Assembly: GCF_901482695.1 (NCBI RefSeq)
Contig: NZ_LR590484.1
Coordinates: 124,001-188,000 of the forward strand
From: Sphingobacterium thalpophilum
GTDB lineage: Bacteria > Bacteroidota > Bacteroidia > Sphingobacteriales > Sphingobacteriaceae
DNA: 64,000 bases
Direction of reading: 5' to 3'
Both the position numbers and the translations under genes were made by a program. Numbering within the stretch: the stretch's first letter is position 1; every line of letters starts with the position of its first letter. The notes under the pieces were generated by a model. It worked only from the letters and a program-made list of their open reading frames with translations. It was not told where the DNA came from and ran no database searches. Positions 37,674 through 45,393 of this stretch are shown piece by piece.

Positions 37674-38345
37674 TTAATTTATCCACTTAAAATAAATGGA
37701 CAATGGCATTAAAAACAGCACGAATGGCACCACAACTGAGAAGCTTATGCCCATCCATTTTATAAATCTATTATACCGCCGGTGGGATATACCTAATGAA
37801 GTGAAAGCACTATTGAAACCATGTAATAGGTGCCAGAATAAGGATACACAACCCAATAAATAAATCAGCACTTCGACAGGGTTACTAAACTTCTCCAGCA
37901 TCATATCAAATAGTGGTAACTCTTCGTCATAACGGAACTGATGCATACGATTGGGAATCCAGAAGTTGGAGGTATGGACCACTAAAAACAGAAGCAAAAG
38001 TGTACCCAATAGAGTCATACTTTTGCTATACCATGTAACCTTAGGAGTTGCTAGTGGATAAGCATATTTAATGGGACGCGCTTCTCGATTCTTTTTCCAC
38101 AAGAGTAATCCTTGTATTATATGGAGTATAAATCCAATGATAAGAACGATCTCCAAAGACCGGATAACTGGATTTGTAGCCATGAAATGTGCACCAATGG
38201 TAAAGGTAACACCACCGTCATTATAAAATATGAGGGCATTTACTGACATATGTACCAGCAAAAAACTGATGAGAAAAAGTCCGCTCAATGCCATAGTGAA
38301 TTTTCGGCCTATTGAGCTCGTAAACGTTTTATAAAAGCCGTTCAT
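37674..38345 (-). CDS. SdhC-like cytochrome b subunit (B-type succinate dehydrogenase/fumarate reductase), orphan
   Basis: 223 residues with five TM helices, the size and pattern of the Bacteroidota succinate dehydrogenase cytochrome b subunit. Candidate heme-ligand histidines are in LVHMSVNALI (about 32), GAHFM, GFILHIIQG (about 79), FLVVHTSNFW (about 123) and FWHLLHGFNSAF (about 167-170). The canonical operon has sdhA and sdhB directly downstream, but here the next gene is a sigma-54 activator and no flavoprotein or Fe-S subunit exists in the window. It may be a second copy separated from its partners. Confidence 0.85.
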   Translation of the reverse strand: MNGFYKTFTSSIGRKFTMALSGLFLISFLLVHMSVNALIFYNDGGVTFTIGAHFMATNPVIRSLEIVLIIGFILHIIQGLLLWKKNREARPIKYAYPLATPKVTWYSKSMTLLGTLLLLFLVVHTSNFWIPNRMHQFRYDEELPLFDMMLEKFSNPVEVLIYLLGCVSLFWHLLHGFNSAFTSLGISHRRYNRFIKWMGISFSVVVPFVLFLMPLSIYFKWIN

Positions 38346-38391
38346 ATTGTGATTTCAAATTTGTTTGATGAATAACATTGCACTATTGCAA

Positions 38392-38420
38392 TATCCAAGA
38401 GCATGGGATGCTCTTGGATA
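38392..38420 (-). terminator. Hairpin terminator after the SDR gene
   Basis: Perfect 13-base arms (38392-38404 and 38408-38420) with a 3-base loop, starting 8 bases after the SDR stop. It separates the SDR gene from the SdhC-like gene. Confidence 0.75.
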
Positions 38421-38427
38421 GAACGTG

Positions 38428-39180
38428 CTATTTCTGAGCGTTCAGACGGAACCATTCTTCGAACGTAAGCTTACCCAATTTCGCCCCTTCAGCAGGTATT
38501 AACGTAAACTCTTCCAAGGGCGAACCAAAATATAAGGCGTCTTTATTCCCTACAACTTGTTTGGGGCTCTTGGTTTTGACCAAATATTCTTTAACTAAAT
38601 TTGCTAACTCAAATTGTTCAGGTCCTCCAATTTCAACGATTCCATGAACTGGCTGACCAAGTGCAAACTCGGTAACAAAAGAAGAGACATCCTCAGCTGC
38701 GATAGGCTGTATACGTGCGGTCGACAAATTGATCACATTGCCGTCCTGTGAGGATGCAACGATGCCGCCCAAAAACTCAAGAAATTGTGTAGAATGTATA
38801 ATCGTATAAGGAATTCCGCTTTCCACAATTAGATTTTCCTGCACTTGCTTCGCTCTAAAATAACCACTTGCTTGGAGTCTGCTCGTGCCTACAACAGACA
38901 AGGCAATATGATGCTTGACTCCCGCATTGATCTCTGCGGCTAACAAATTCTTTCCAGAAGTTTCAAAAAAATCCATCACTTCCTTATCCGCAAAGGACGG
39001 AGAATTGGCTAGGTCGATTACAACTTCGGCGCCATTTACTGCTTCCGCTAAGCCTTCGCCTGTAATCGTATTGATACCTGTATTAGGTGATGCCGCAATA
39101 ACTTCATGCCCTAAGCCTCTTAACTTTGCGACGGTTTTTGTTCCGATCAGCCCAGTACCTCCAATGACTAAAATTTTCAT
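38428..39180 (-). CDS. NmrA-like/atypical SDR NAD(P)-binding protein
   Basis: 250 residues beginning MKILVIGGTGLIGTKTVAKL, the glycine-rich Rossmann motif GxxGxxG of atypical short-chain dehydrogenases. The usual catalytic YxxxK is replaced by an FRAKQ stretch (about 127), as in NmrA/a5-type members that act as redox sensors or quinone reductases. It is followed by a terminator and preceded by an AhpD-like gene 101 bases away on the same strand, a common pairing in Sphingobacteriaceae (knowledge from gene neighbourhoods, not checked here). Confidence 0.85.
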   Translation of the reverse strand: MKILVIGGTGLIGTKTVAKLRGLGHEVIAASPNTGINTITGEGLAEAVNGAEVVIDLANSPSFADKEVMDFFETSGKNLLAAEINAGVKHHIALSVVGTSRLQASGYFRAKQVQENLIVESGIPYTIIHSTQFLEFLGGIVASSQDGNVINLSTARIQPIAAEDVSSFVTEFALGQPVHGIVEIGGPEQFELANLVKEYLVKTKSPKQVVGNKDALYFGSPLEEFTLIPAEGAKLGKLTFEEWFRLNAQK

Positions 39181-39281
39181 GTTTTTAAATTTATGTTTAA
39201 CAATTATGCTATCATGTGCTGATATTCGATATTGATTCGTAAAAAAGAGAGATCAAAGCTTTCTCCCCGATCCTTTTATGT

Positions 39282-39734
39282 TTACGCAAATGAATTACCT
39301 ACCTGAAGATGGCTACTTAACGCAATTCGATTCCAGGCGTTTATAGTCACAACTGCTAAGACGATTTGAGCAATCTGGTTTTCTGAAAAATAGTTAAGTG
39401 CATTGCTGTAGGTCTCATCAGTAAGCCCCTGCTGGTGGATCAAAGTGACTTCTTCAGCAATTGACAATACGGCCTTTTCCTCGTCAGTAAATATGGCTCC
39501 TGTTTCACGCCATGCGTTTAATAGGAAAATACGTTGGTTAGTTTCACCGTTTTTTAAAGCATCTTTGGTATGCATATCAATACAATAGGCGCAGCCGTTG
39601 ATTTGCGATGCCCTAATTTTAATCAGTTCTTTCAAAGATTTAGAAATATCTACTTTAGAAAGATAAGTTTCAAGCCCCATCATCGCTTTTAAAGCTTCAG
39701 GCTCAGCAGAGTTGATATTAATCCGTTTTTGCAT
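39282..39734 (-). CDS. Carboxymuconolactone decarboxylase/AhpD-like alkylhydroperoxidase
   Basis: I start at ATG 39734 (MQKRININSAEPEALKAMMG), giving 150 residues; the open frame extends upstream without a signal that fits. The core ASQINGCAYCIDMHTKDAL carries the CxxC-x3-H motif (Cys, Cys and His of the AhpD proton-relay site) and LKELIKIR precedes it. Members act as alkylhydroperoxidases or detoxify small electrophiles. It neighbours the SDR gene on the same strand. Confidence 0.9.
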   Translation of the reverse strand: MQKRININSAEPEALKAMMGLETYLSKVDISKSLKELIKIRASQINGCAYCIDMHTKDALKNGETNQRIFLLNAWRETGAIFTDEEKAVLSIAEEVTLIHQQGLTDETYSNALNYFSENQIAQIVLAVVTINAWNRIALSSHLQVGNSFA

Positions 39735-39954
39735 TGTTTTGTTTGTTATTAAATGAACAGTTCTTATTTGTATGGACAGTATCAACAGAAAGGCCAAAAA
39801 ATATATACTTCTAAAAATCAAATAATTATAAAACAAAACAGCTTTAGACCTACACGATATATAGTGATATAACCATAGGTGTCACTATATTTAATGACAC
39901 AGCATCATTAAACCGTTACAGTCGTTTCTATAAACGCGATCAGCTAAATGAATT

Positions 39955-40211
39955 TCATTGGCACAAACACGAGGCAGTAGCTTCGAGCTTATACCCTTTG
40001 CTACGAACGACTACGATGTTAACATGAGGATCGGGTTCCACCCTTCATCTTCCCATATTTCTTTTTGCAACCGCTCTCTAGGTAGTATCTGGTTCGGAGA
40101 TCCCGCGAAAATATGGAATAGCCTCGCTTCTGTTCGAGTCAGGTCAACAATTTCATTATTTATCTTTAACTGTTTTTGCTCGGGATCGAATTGGACCGCG
40201 CCAAAATGAAT
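39955..40211 (-). pseudogene. Remnant of an OmpR-type response-regulator DNA-binding domain
   Basis: On the minus strand from 40211 the frame reads HFGAVQFDPEQKQLKINNEI, then VDLTRTEARLFHIFAGSPNQ, ILPRERLQKEIWEDEGW, a clear winged-helix start. After that the frame breaks; the next frame resumes with PDPHVNIVVVRSKGYKLEA and stops at 39955. The segment between (the recognition helix RSLDVxISRLRK) is deleted. The receiver domain is missing because a stop lies just before HFGAV. A plus-strand frame across this region is only its antisense shadow. The region from 40212 to 40509 shows no gene I can support. Confidence 0.82.
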
Positions 40212-40509
40212 TTATTTATCCCCAAAAGCTTTGTTGTTATATTTATCAAATTTATCTTCACAATTGGACGATGCTTTATAAAACATATTCTGGAACCATA
40301 AAAAGGACATCAAACAGTATATTCGACCGCGAACGACATGAGAGACGTTTTATCGAGTTTTATTTCTTATCCTATGCCAAGTCGATCGAAGAACGAATCT
40401 GTTAGATTTGTAAGACTGCAAATGATCAAAATTCAGGTAAGAATGGAATAGAAGTGTATCAATTATAGGCTCTACAAAAAAAGAAAAAATAACCAAAAAA
40501 TATAAAGCT
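40212..40509. other. Degenerate non-coding stretch
   Basis: About 300 bases between the response-regulator remnant and the VOC gene. A short plus-strand frame near 40328-40404 (DRERHERRFIEFYFLSYAKS) looks protein-like but has no start and no recognisable family. Probably decayed sequence. Confidence 0.4.
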
Positions 40510-40971
40510 ATGCAAAAGATAATTCCAAACCTTTGGTTTGACAACAACGCACAGGAAGCCGCAGAGTATTATTTATCGGTTTTCAAAGATGGCAAGATCA
40601 TCAATATTACGTATTACCCAAATTCAGAAAACGAAGGACTGGCGGATTTCCAGAAGGATTTTGCCGGAAAAGTGCTGACCGTAGAATTCGAGATTCTGGG
40701 AATGCGTTTCATCGGGATCAATGCCGGACCAGTATTCAAATTTAACGAGGCCATTTCGCTGATGATCCCCTGTAAAGACCAAGCTGAAATAGACTACTAT
40801 TGGGAAGCACTTACATCGGATGGAGGACAAGAGAGCGTCTGTGGATGGCTGAAAGACAAATATGGGTTAAGCTGGCAGGTTTGTCCTGAAAATTGGGAGG
40901 AACTCAACAAAAGACCCGGCGCATTCAAAAAAATGATGGGAATGAAAAAGATCATTATTGCCGATTTCTAA
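40510..40971 (+). CDS. VOC superfamily protein (PhnB/3-demethylubiquinone methyltransferase-like)
   Basis: 153 residues starting MQKIIPNLWFDNNAQEAAEY, the typical opening of PhnB-type glyoxalase-fold proteins. Other signatures are EFEILGMRFIGINAGPVFKF, DQAEIDYYWEALTSDGGQES and the closing CGWLKDKYGLSWQVCP. These are cytoplasmic dimeric proteins with a betaalphabetabetabeta fold; the metal-binding residues are often incomplete and the reactions unknown. Single gene with no operon partner. Confidence 0.9.
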   Translation: MQKIIPNLWFDNNAQEAAEYYLSVFKDGKIINITYYPNSENEGLADFQKDFAGKVLTVEFEILGMRFIGINAGPVFKFNEAISLMIPCKDQAEIDYYWEALTSDGGQESVCGWLKDKYGLSWQVCPENWEELNKRPGAFKKMMGMKKIIIADF

Positions 40972-41484
40972 AACTAGGCAGCGACAAAATCCATGTTCCA
41001 GCACTGGTGTAAACCGAAAAAATAAACGTCCCGTGTCAGTGTGGGGCATGCAGCAGTATATTTATGAGGAGACCCTTTGAAGGTCGCCTCTGCAAATTCT
41101 ACCGCATCAGCAACTGAAGAAAAAGTATGCGTCACACCAAATGGCTCATCTGGATCAACCTATGTTTGCTCCGCTGATTTTCCTAGTCTCAATATGGCTC
41201 TGCCATCCATGAAAGCTAGCGTTATCTGCCGATAACTTCGATTGTCATAATATCTTTTTCAACTTGATGGGTTCTATAATAGAGAAAATTATACTTTTTT
41301 CCCTGGTATATCCTGCGAAACAGACAATAGCAAATACAGCCAAACATCCTAATATTTTTCGATTGATTATAATACAGGCAAAGGATTAATTCAATTTTGT
41401 CAACATCTTACATCTGACACTATACAAAGTGGATTTTATAAAAATCCAAAACATTCTGTGTACGATTCAGCTTATAGATATAAT
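40972..41484. other. Gene graveyard between VOC and TerC regions
   Basis: 513 bases without an intact gene. It contains a degenerate copy of the 24-kb acidic-protein gene (41050-41211, separate entry), a 16-base near-match (41299-41314) to the DUF6984-like gene in the same relative order, and a plus-strand frame (about 41354-41484) that runs into the next gene's start without an ATG of its own. Confidence 0.55.
41050..41211 (-). pseudogene. Degenerate copy of the acidic protein at 24.0-24.4 kb
   Basis: Minus-strand translation gives RAILRLGKSAEQT, a stop at the junction, then VDPDEPFGVTHTFSSVADAV, EFAEATFKGSPHKYTA. These match SRLRLGKSVEQW and VDPDEPFGVIHIFSSVADAL/EFAETTYKVSPHKYTA of the 24-kb gene. 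About 50 codons in the middle are deleted and the ends are degraded. Confidence 0.88.
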
Positions 41485-41715
41485 ATGGAAAATAACAACA
41501 CCAAAAAGCCGTATTCTGCCGAATTGGCATCGAGCTTATTAGCTTTGACACTCATCCTCGCTCTTATGGATGTTACACAAGGGGTGTTGCTTCCAGTAAT
41601 TTTTTCCATATTAATAGCAATATCCCTATTTCTACTTGCTCGTTTCCTGAAAAAGAACATCTTAACGCAACTCAACGCAAGAACTATTGATGAAATGGGG
41701 AAATTAACAAAATAA
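41485..41715 (+). CDS. Small two-TM membrane protein upstream of TerC
   Basis: I start at ATG 41485 (MENNNTKKPYSAELASSLLA); the open frame continues upstream to a GTG but without support. 76 residues with a hydrophobic stretch that makes two TM helices (SSLLALTLILALMDVTQGVLL and PVIFSILIAISLFLLARF) and a polar tail (QLNARTIDEMGKLTK). It ends 13 bases before the TerC gene, so they are likely co-transcribed. Function unknown. Confidence 0.65.
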   Translation: MENNNTKKPYSAELASSLLALTLILALMDVTQGVLLPVIFSILIAISLFLLARFLKKNILTQLNARTIDEMGKLTK

Positions 41716-41728
41716 AAAATCATCAGCT

Positions 41729-42508
41729 ATGGAATGGATTACTGACCCACAAATTTGGATCTCATTTTTTACTTTAACTGTGCTAGAAATTGTTCTGGGC
41801 ATTGACAACATCGTATTTATTTCAATACAAAGTAGTAAGCTTCCGCTCGAACAACAAAAAAAGGCTCGGCAGTTAGGTCTTGCATTAGCGTTGGTGATGC
41901 GCGTAGCGCTCTTATTTTCGATTAAATGGGTCATGGGCCTAACAACTACAGTCTTGGATATTGCGGGCTGGTTCAATACGGATAATCCGTCAATAATAAG
42001 ATACCTTTCGCTTTCAGGCCGGGATCTTATATTATTTTTCGGAGGGATGTTCCTTATTTATAAATCCACAACCGAAATCCACCATCGTGTCGAAGGGCAT
42101 ATAGAAACAGGCACAACAAAACTCAAAAAGGTAACTTTTTCTAACATCATTATTCAGATACTTATCCTTGATCTTGTATTCTCCCTCGATTCGGTGATCA
42201 CAGCAGTAGGAATGGTAGATCGAATCGGTGTAATGATCGCCGCAGTAATCGTAGCGGTAGCAATTATGATGTTCTCGGCAGAACCTATTAGCAGATTTGT
42301 AAATAACCATCCATCGGTTAAAATGCTGGCTTTAGCATTTCTATTGCTTATAGGTGTTTCTTTAACAGCAGAAGCATTCGACCAGCATATTCCAAAAGGT
42401 TACATTTATTTTGCTATGGCATTTTCTGTCCTAGTTGAATTCTTAAATATACGATCGGAAAATAAGGCGTTAAAAAAAATTTCAGATTCAAACCCTACTA
42501 GCGTATAA
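41729..42508 (+). CDS. TerC family integral membrane protein
   Basis: 259 residues with about seven TM helices. The TerC signature acidic TM motifs are present: TVLEIVLGIDNIVFISI (about 19-35) and LILDLVFSLDSVITAVGMVD (about 146-165), whose Asp residues are essential in the family. TerC/Alx-type proteins are implicated in metal (Mn2+ or tellurite-related) export. It follows the small membrane protein gene by 13 bases. Confidence 0.93.
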   Translation: MEWITDPQIWISFFTLTVLEIVLGIDNIVFISIQSSKLPLEQQKKARQLGLALALVMRVALLFSIKWVMGLTTTVLDIAGWFNTDNPSIIRYLSLSGRDLILFFGGMFLIYKSTTEIHHRVEGHIETGTTKLKKVTFSNIIIQILILDLVFSLDSVITAVGMVDRIGVMIAAVIVAVAIMMFSAEPISRFVNNHPSVKMLALAFLLLIGVSLTAEAFDQHIPKGYIYFAMAFSVLVEFLNIRSENKALKKISDSNPTSV

Positions 42509-42653
42509 GTCCGATATTATTGTTCATAGCTTATATAATTCCGAAAAATTGATAACTGAGATCACTACGTTAAAAATTGCTAAATTATAGAGTGACAAGG
42601 TAATTGGTTCTATAATTTTAATTATATTGTAAATTCATTAAGATTCATAAAAT

Positions 42654-42965
42654 ATGAAATGTCCAAACTGTAACGAAACACTGCTGATGACGGAACGTCA
42701 CCGAATTGAAATAGATTACTGCCCAAACTGCAGAGGGGTATGGCTCGATAAAGGAGAACTGGATAAATTACTGGAACAAGCCAGCAATAATATCGACAGT
42801 AGCCAAGCTCACGATAACGATGCTAACAATTACAATAAGTACGAAAGAGAAAACTATCAATCTCAACAGCGCTACCGTGATAATGACCGCTATACGGACA
42901 ATCACAAATATCCACATGGGCGAAAGAAGAAATCTTTTCTCTCTGATCTCTTTGATTTTGACTAA
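42654..42965 (+). CDS. Zinc-ribbon (zf-TFIIB type) protein
   Basis: 103 residues. The N-terminus MKCPNCNETLLMTERHRIEI followed by DYCPNCRGVWLDKGELDKLL is the zf-TFIIB family: CPNC-x(~20)-CPNC, then GVWLD.GEL. The C-terminal half is low-complexity, rich in Asn, Tyr, Asp and Arg, ending in a basic KKKSFLSDLFDFD tail. The family is thought to have a structural or nucleic-acid role that is not defined. Single gene, 59 bases before a small membrane protein. Confidence 0.9.
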   Translation: MKCPNCNETLLMTERHRIEIDYCPNCRGVWLDKGELDKLLEQASNNIDSSQAHDNDANNYNKYERENYQSQQRYRDNDRYTDNHKYPHGRKKKSFLSDLFDFD

Positions 42966-43023
42966 AAAGAGTCTAAAAGAGTTTTAAAACAAGAAGCTGT
43001 CTTCCTATACGGAATAGATCAAC

Positions 43024-43233
43024 ATGATGTGGTTGAAGTATTTATTGATCGCACTATTATTTATGATCGTTGTCCGTATGCTGGCGTTGGTTCATTTGTT
43101 CGTTGACTCCCTTGCACCAATCCTATATTTTATGGGCACAGTGGCACTTGGTTACGCAACTTTAACACAACGGTCAATATATGCTGTAGAATCTACCGAT
43201 AATCTGATCATTCAAACTAACCAGGGAAAGTGA
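43024..43233 (+). CDS. Small two-TM membrane protein, unknown
   Basis: 69 residues with two hydrophobic segments (WLKYLLIALLFMIVVRMLAL and LAPILYFMGTVALGYATL) and a polar C-terminus. No family recognised. It sits between the zinc-ribbon gene and a secreted protein on the same strand; whether it is expressed is uncertain. Confidence 0.5.
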   Translation: MMWLKYLLIALLFMIVVRMLALVHLFVDSLAPILYFMGTVALGYATLTQRSIYAVESTDNLIIQTNQGK

Positions 43234-43311
43234 AGTTTGTTCGTTTGCATCCATTCGGACTGTTATCCTATCAAAAAGACCTAATCTTGTATCATATCAA
43301 CACAAAAAATT

Positions 43312-44004
43312 ATGATACAACAAATTAAACCAAGTATCCGCGCAAAAGCAATACGCCAAATTTCCAAAGCAACATACGGCTTTCTCACGGGAGCATGCTG
43401 TCTTTTAGCCAACAATAATGCATTCACGCAGACTGTTGCAGCAAATGCTTCCCAGCAGCAAAATCCGACGCCACTGAAATCATTTCTGGGTTACTATCAA
43501 CTACCCAACAAAGTAGCTTTCATTGCTTTCGACGAGCAAGATAATAGCTTGTATGCAACACAGCTATGGGATCAGAAAAAAAGATATCAGCTTGTCCGTA
43601 AAGATGACACGCATTTTGAATCCAAAAACGAAGGCTATACAATTGAGTTCTTAAAAAATAGCTCAGGAGATTTTAGCCAAACTAAGATCCTGGGCAGAAT
43701 TGTATGTGAGCGTGTACCATTTGACCCTACTAAAATTATAACGCTAACCGCATCTCAACTGAAAAAGCTTGCCGGAACTTACCGAATGGCCAACGACAAC
43801 AATTTTAAAATTATCATAGAGCCTTCAGAACAGGGTTTAATCCTTAAACAATTATGGGATAGCAAAACAATTTCTTTTACTCCACGAGCTGAACTTTTCT
43901 TCCTCAACGAAGATGGCACCTTTCCTTTGACATTTTCTGTTTCCAATGGAAAGGTGGAGCAGATGACATGCTTTGAAAAAGACCTTTGGCTGAAGACTGA
44001 TTAA
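43312..44004 (+). CDS. Secreted protein with two DUF3471-like repeats
   Basis: 230 residues; a long basic N-terminus then a hydrophobic segment (YGFLTGACCLLANNNAFTQ) that looks like a signal peptide. Two related beta domains follow: LKSFLGYYQLPNKVAFIAFD to about 145, and LKKLAGTYRMANDNNFKIII to the end. Each opens with the 'L.G.Y' pattern and has a LWDxK stretch (QLWDQKKRYQL; QLWDSKTISFT). This resembles DUF3471 domains found after beta-lactamase-like enzymes, here without the enzyme. Role unknown. Confidence 0.65.
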   Translation: MIQQIKPSIRAKAIRQISKATYGFLTGACCLLANNNAFTQTVAANASQQQNPTPLKSFLGYYQLPNKVAFIAFDEQDNSLYATQLWDQKKRYQLVRKDDTHFESKNEGYTIEFLKNSSGDFSQTKILGRIVCERVPFDPTKIITLTASQLKKLAGTYRMANDNNFKIIIEPSEQGLILKQLWDSKTISFTPRAELFFLNEDGTFPLTFSVSNGKVEQMTCFEKDLWLKTD

Positions 44005-44234
44005 TCATCCTATTCAAAAAAGACACGAAAATAATGATTATCTGCTAATGCAACGGTGCTTACCTTCGATTTTCTGCCCAACTCCATGGCATTAAAAGTG
44101 AAAAAAGGGGAATGTACAGTTTCTGCTTAATATCGTTCATTGGCTCGACCGATGAACGATTAGCAAATTCCAATAACACTATTGTTGAAAAAACTTCATG
44201 TCATCACGTATATTGACACGCTGATCTTCACCTT
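44005..44234. other. Convergent intergenic region with hairpin
   Basis: Separates the plus-strand secreted protein from the minus-strand cytochrome c peroxidase. It holds an inverted repeat with 9-base perfect arms (44132-44140 and 44152-44160), extended by three more pairs towards the loop, suitable as a terminator for either side although T-runs are weak. Confidence 0.5.
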
Positions 44235-45380
44235 TTATTGCGGAAGTTCCGGCATCGCAATCCGGCGTTGTGTCGGTGTACTTAAAGCCTGCAGAAATGC
44301 TATGACAGCGTCAACTTCCTGCCTCGATAAATTCAATTTTTTTAACAATGGTGAATGTATGGGTCTTGTCTTTTCATCAATTTTCACATGCCTTTGTATT
44401 GGTGCTGGATTGCCAAGATTATAGAGCTCGACGACATCACGCAACGTTGGAAAATTACCGTGATGCATCCAAGGACCTGTCAGGCCTACATTTCGAAGCG
44501 ATGGTGTACGGAATGCGCCAATGTCTTTTTGATTGCCTGTAAGATGGTAGTGGCCAAAATCCTGCTGTTTGGTCCCGTATAGTGTCTGTCCATCATTATG
44601 AAAAAGATTGTCAGAAAACAAAGGTGTATTGTGGCAATTTATACAGCGTGCCTTCGTCCGAAACAAATGTAGACCGGTAAGTTCCTGATCGTTCAGTGCA
44701 TCGGCCTGTCCCTGCACAAATCGATCAAATTTTGTTGGATAGCTAACGATACCACGTTCAAAGGTGGCAAGCGCCTGTTGTATGCGGAGCAGTGTAATCT
44801 GTTTGTCCCCAAAAGCCTGTTCGAAATATCCCGCATAGCCTGGCACAGCTTTAACATGTGCTACTAAAGTATCCAGCGGCGTATTCATTTCCACAGGATC
44901 CTGTGTCGGCAACAGCACTTGATCCTCAAGGCTTTTTGCTCGGCCATCCCACATAAAAGTTCTGTAAAATGCAACATTGTACAGCGTCATCGCATTTCTT
45001 TTGCCCTCTCGTCTTCCATGACCGTGCGCCAGACTTTTTCCGTCTCCAAATCCCAATTGGGGATCATGACAGCTTGCGCAGGAGATTTGCTTGGATGCTG
45101 AAAGTCTGGGGTCAAAAAACAATAGCTTCCCGAGCAGCGATTTTTCCTTGCTATAAGGATTATCAGCTGGATAGCTTACTGGAGGCAATACCCCGATATC
45201 CGTAAAATTAGATCTTACAGATGCGTCGATATGTGGTTTGGGCCATAATTCCTGACGCCCACTGCTGTAGCGTTTGCGCAATTCCTGTAGATCTTCCTGC
45301 TCCTCAGCGCGATTTGCAAATGCCGAAATCAACAGAGGTGCAATAAAGATAGCTATAACCATCAGTGTTTTCTTCTTCAT
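44235..45380 (-). CDS. Di-heme cytochrome c peroxidase (MauG/CcpA family)
   Basis: I start at ATG 45380 (MKKKTLMVIAIFIAPLLISA), giving 381 residues with a Sec signal; an earlier ATG overlaps the preceding gene. Two heme-binding sites: CASCH (101-105) and CINCH (246-250). Family landmarks are LLGKLLFFDPRLSASKQISC, MTLYNVAFYRTFMWDGRAKS and QQALATFERGIVS. It reduces hydrogen peroxide, or performs MauG-like oxidations, in the periplasm. It is the last gene of the ECF/FecR/TonB-receptor cluster and overlaps the upstream gene region closely, so peroxide chemistry is probably tied to that uptake system. Confidence 0.93.
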   Translation of the reverse strand: MKKKTLMVIAIFIAPLLISAFANRAEEQEDLQELRKRYSSGRQELWPKPHIDASVRSNFTDIGVLPPVSYPADNPYSKEKSLLGKLLFFDPRLSASKQISCASCHDPQLGFGDGKSLAHGHGRREGKRNAMTLYNVAFYRTFMWDGRAKSLEDQVLLPTQDPVEMNTPLDTLVAHVKAVPGYAGYFEQAFGDKQITLLRIQQALATFERGIVSYPTKFDRFVQGQADALNDQELTGLHLFRTKARCINCHNTPLFSDNLFHNDGQTLYGTKQQDFGHYHLTGNQKDIGAFRTPSLRNVGLTGPWMHHGNFPTLRDVVELYNLGNPAPIQRHVKIDEKTRPIHSPLLKKLNLSRQEVDAVIAFLQALSTPTQRRIAMPELPQ

Positions 45381-45393
45381 CGAGTGCAGTCTC

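Noticed and set aside
39958..40209. Plus-strand open frame of 83 codons
   Set aside because: It is antisense to the clear response-regulator remnant on the minus strand.
44132..44160. Operator for the cytochrome c peroxidase cluster
   Set aside because: The repeat lies at the 3' ends of two convergent genes, so a terminator is more likely than an operator.
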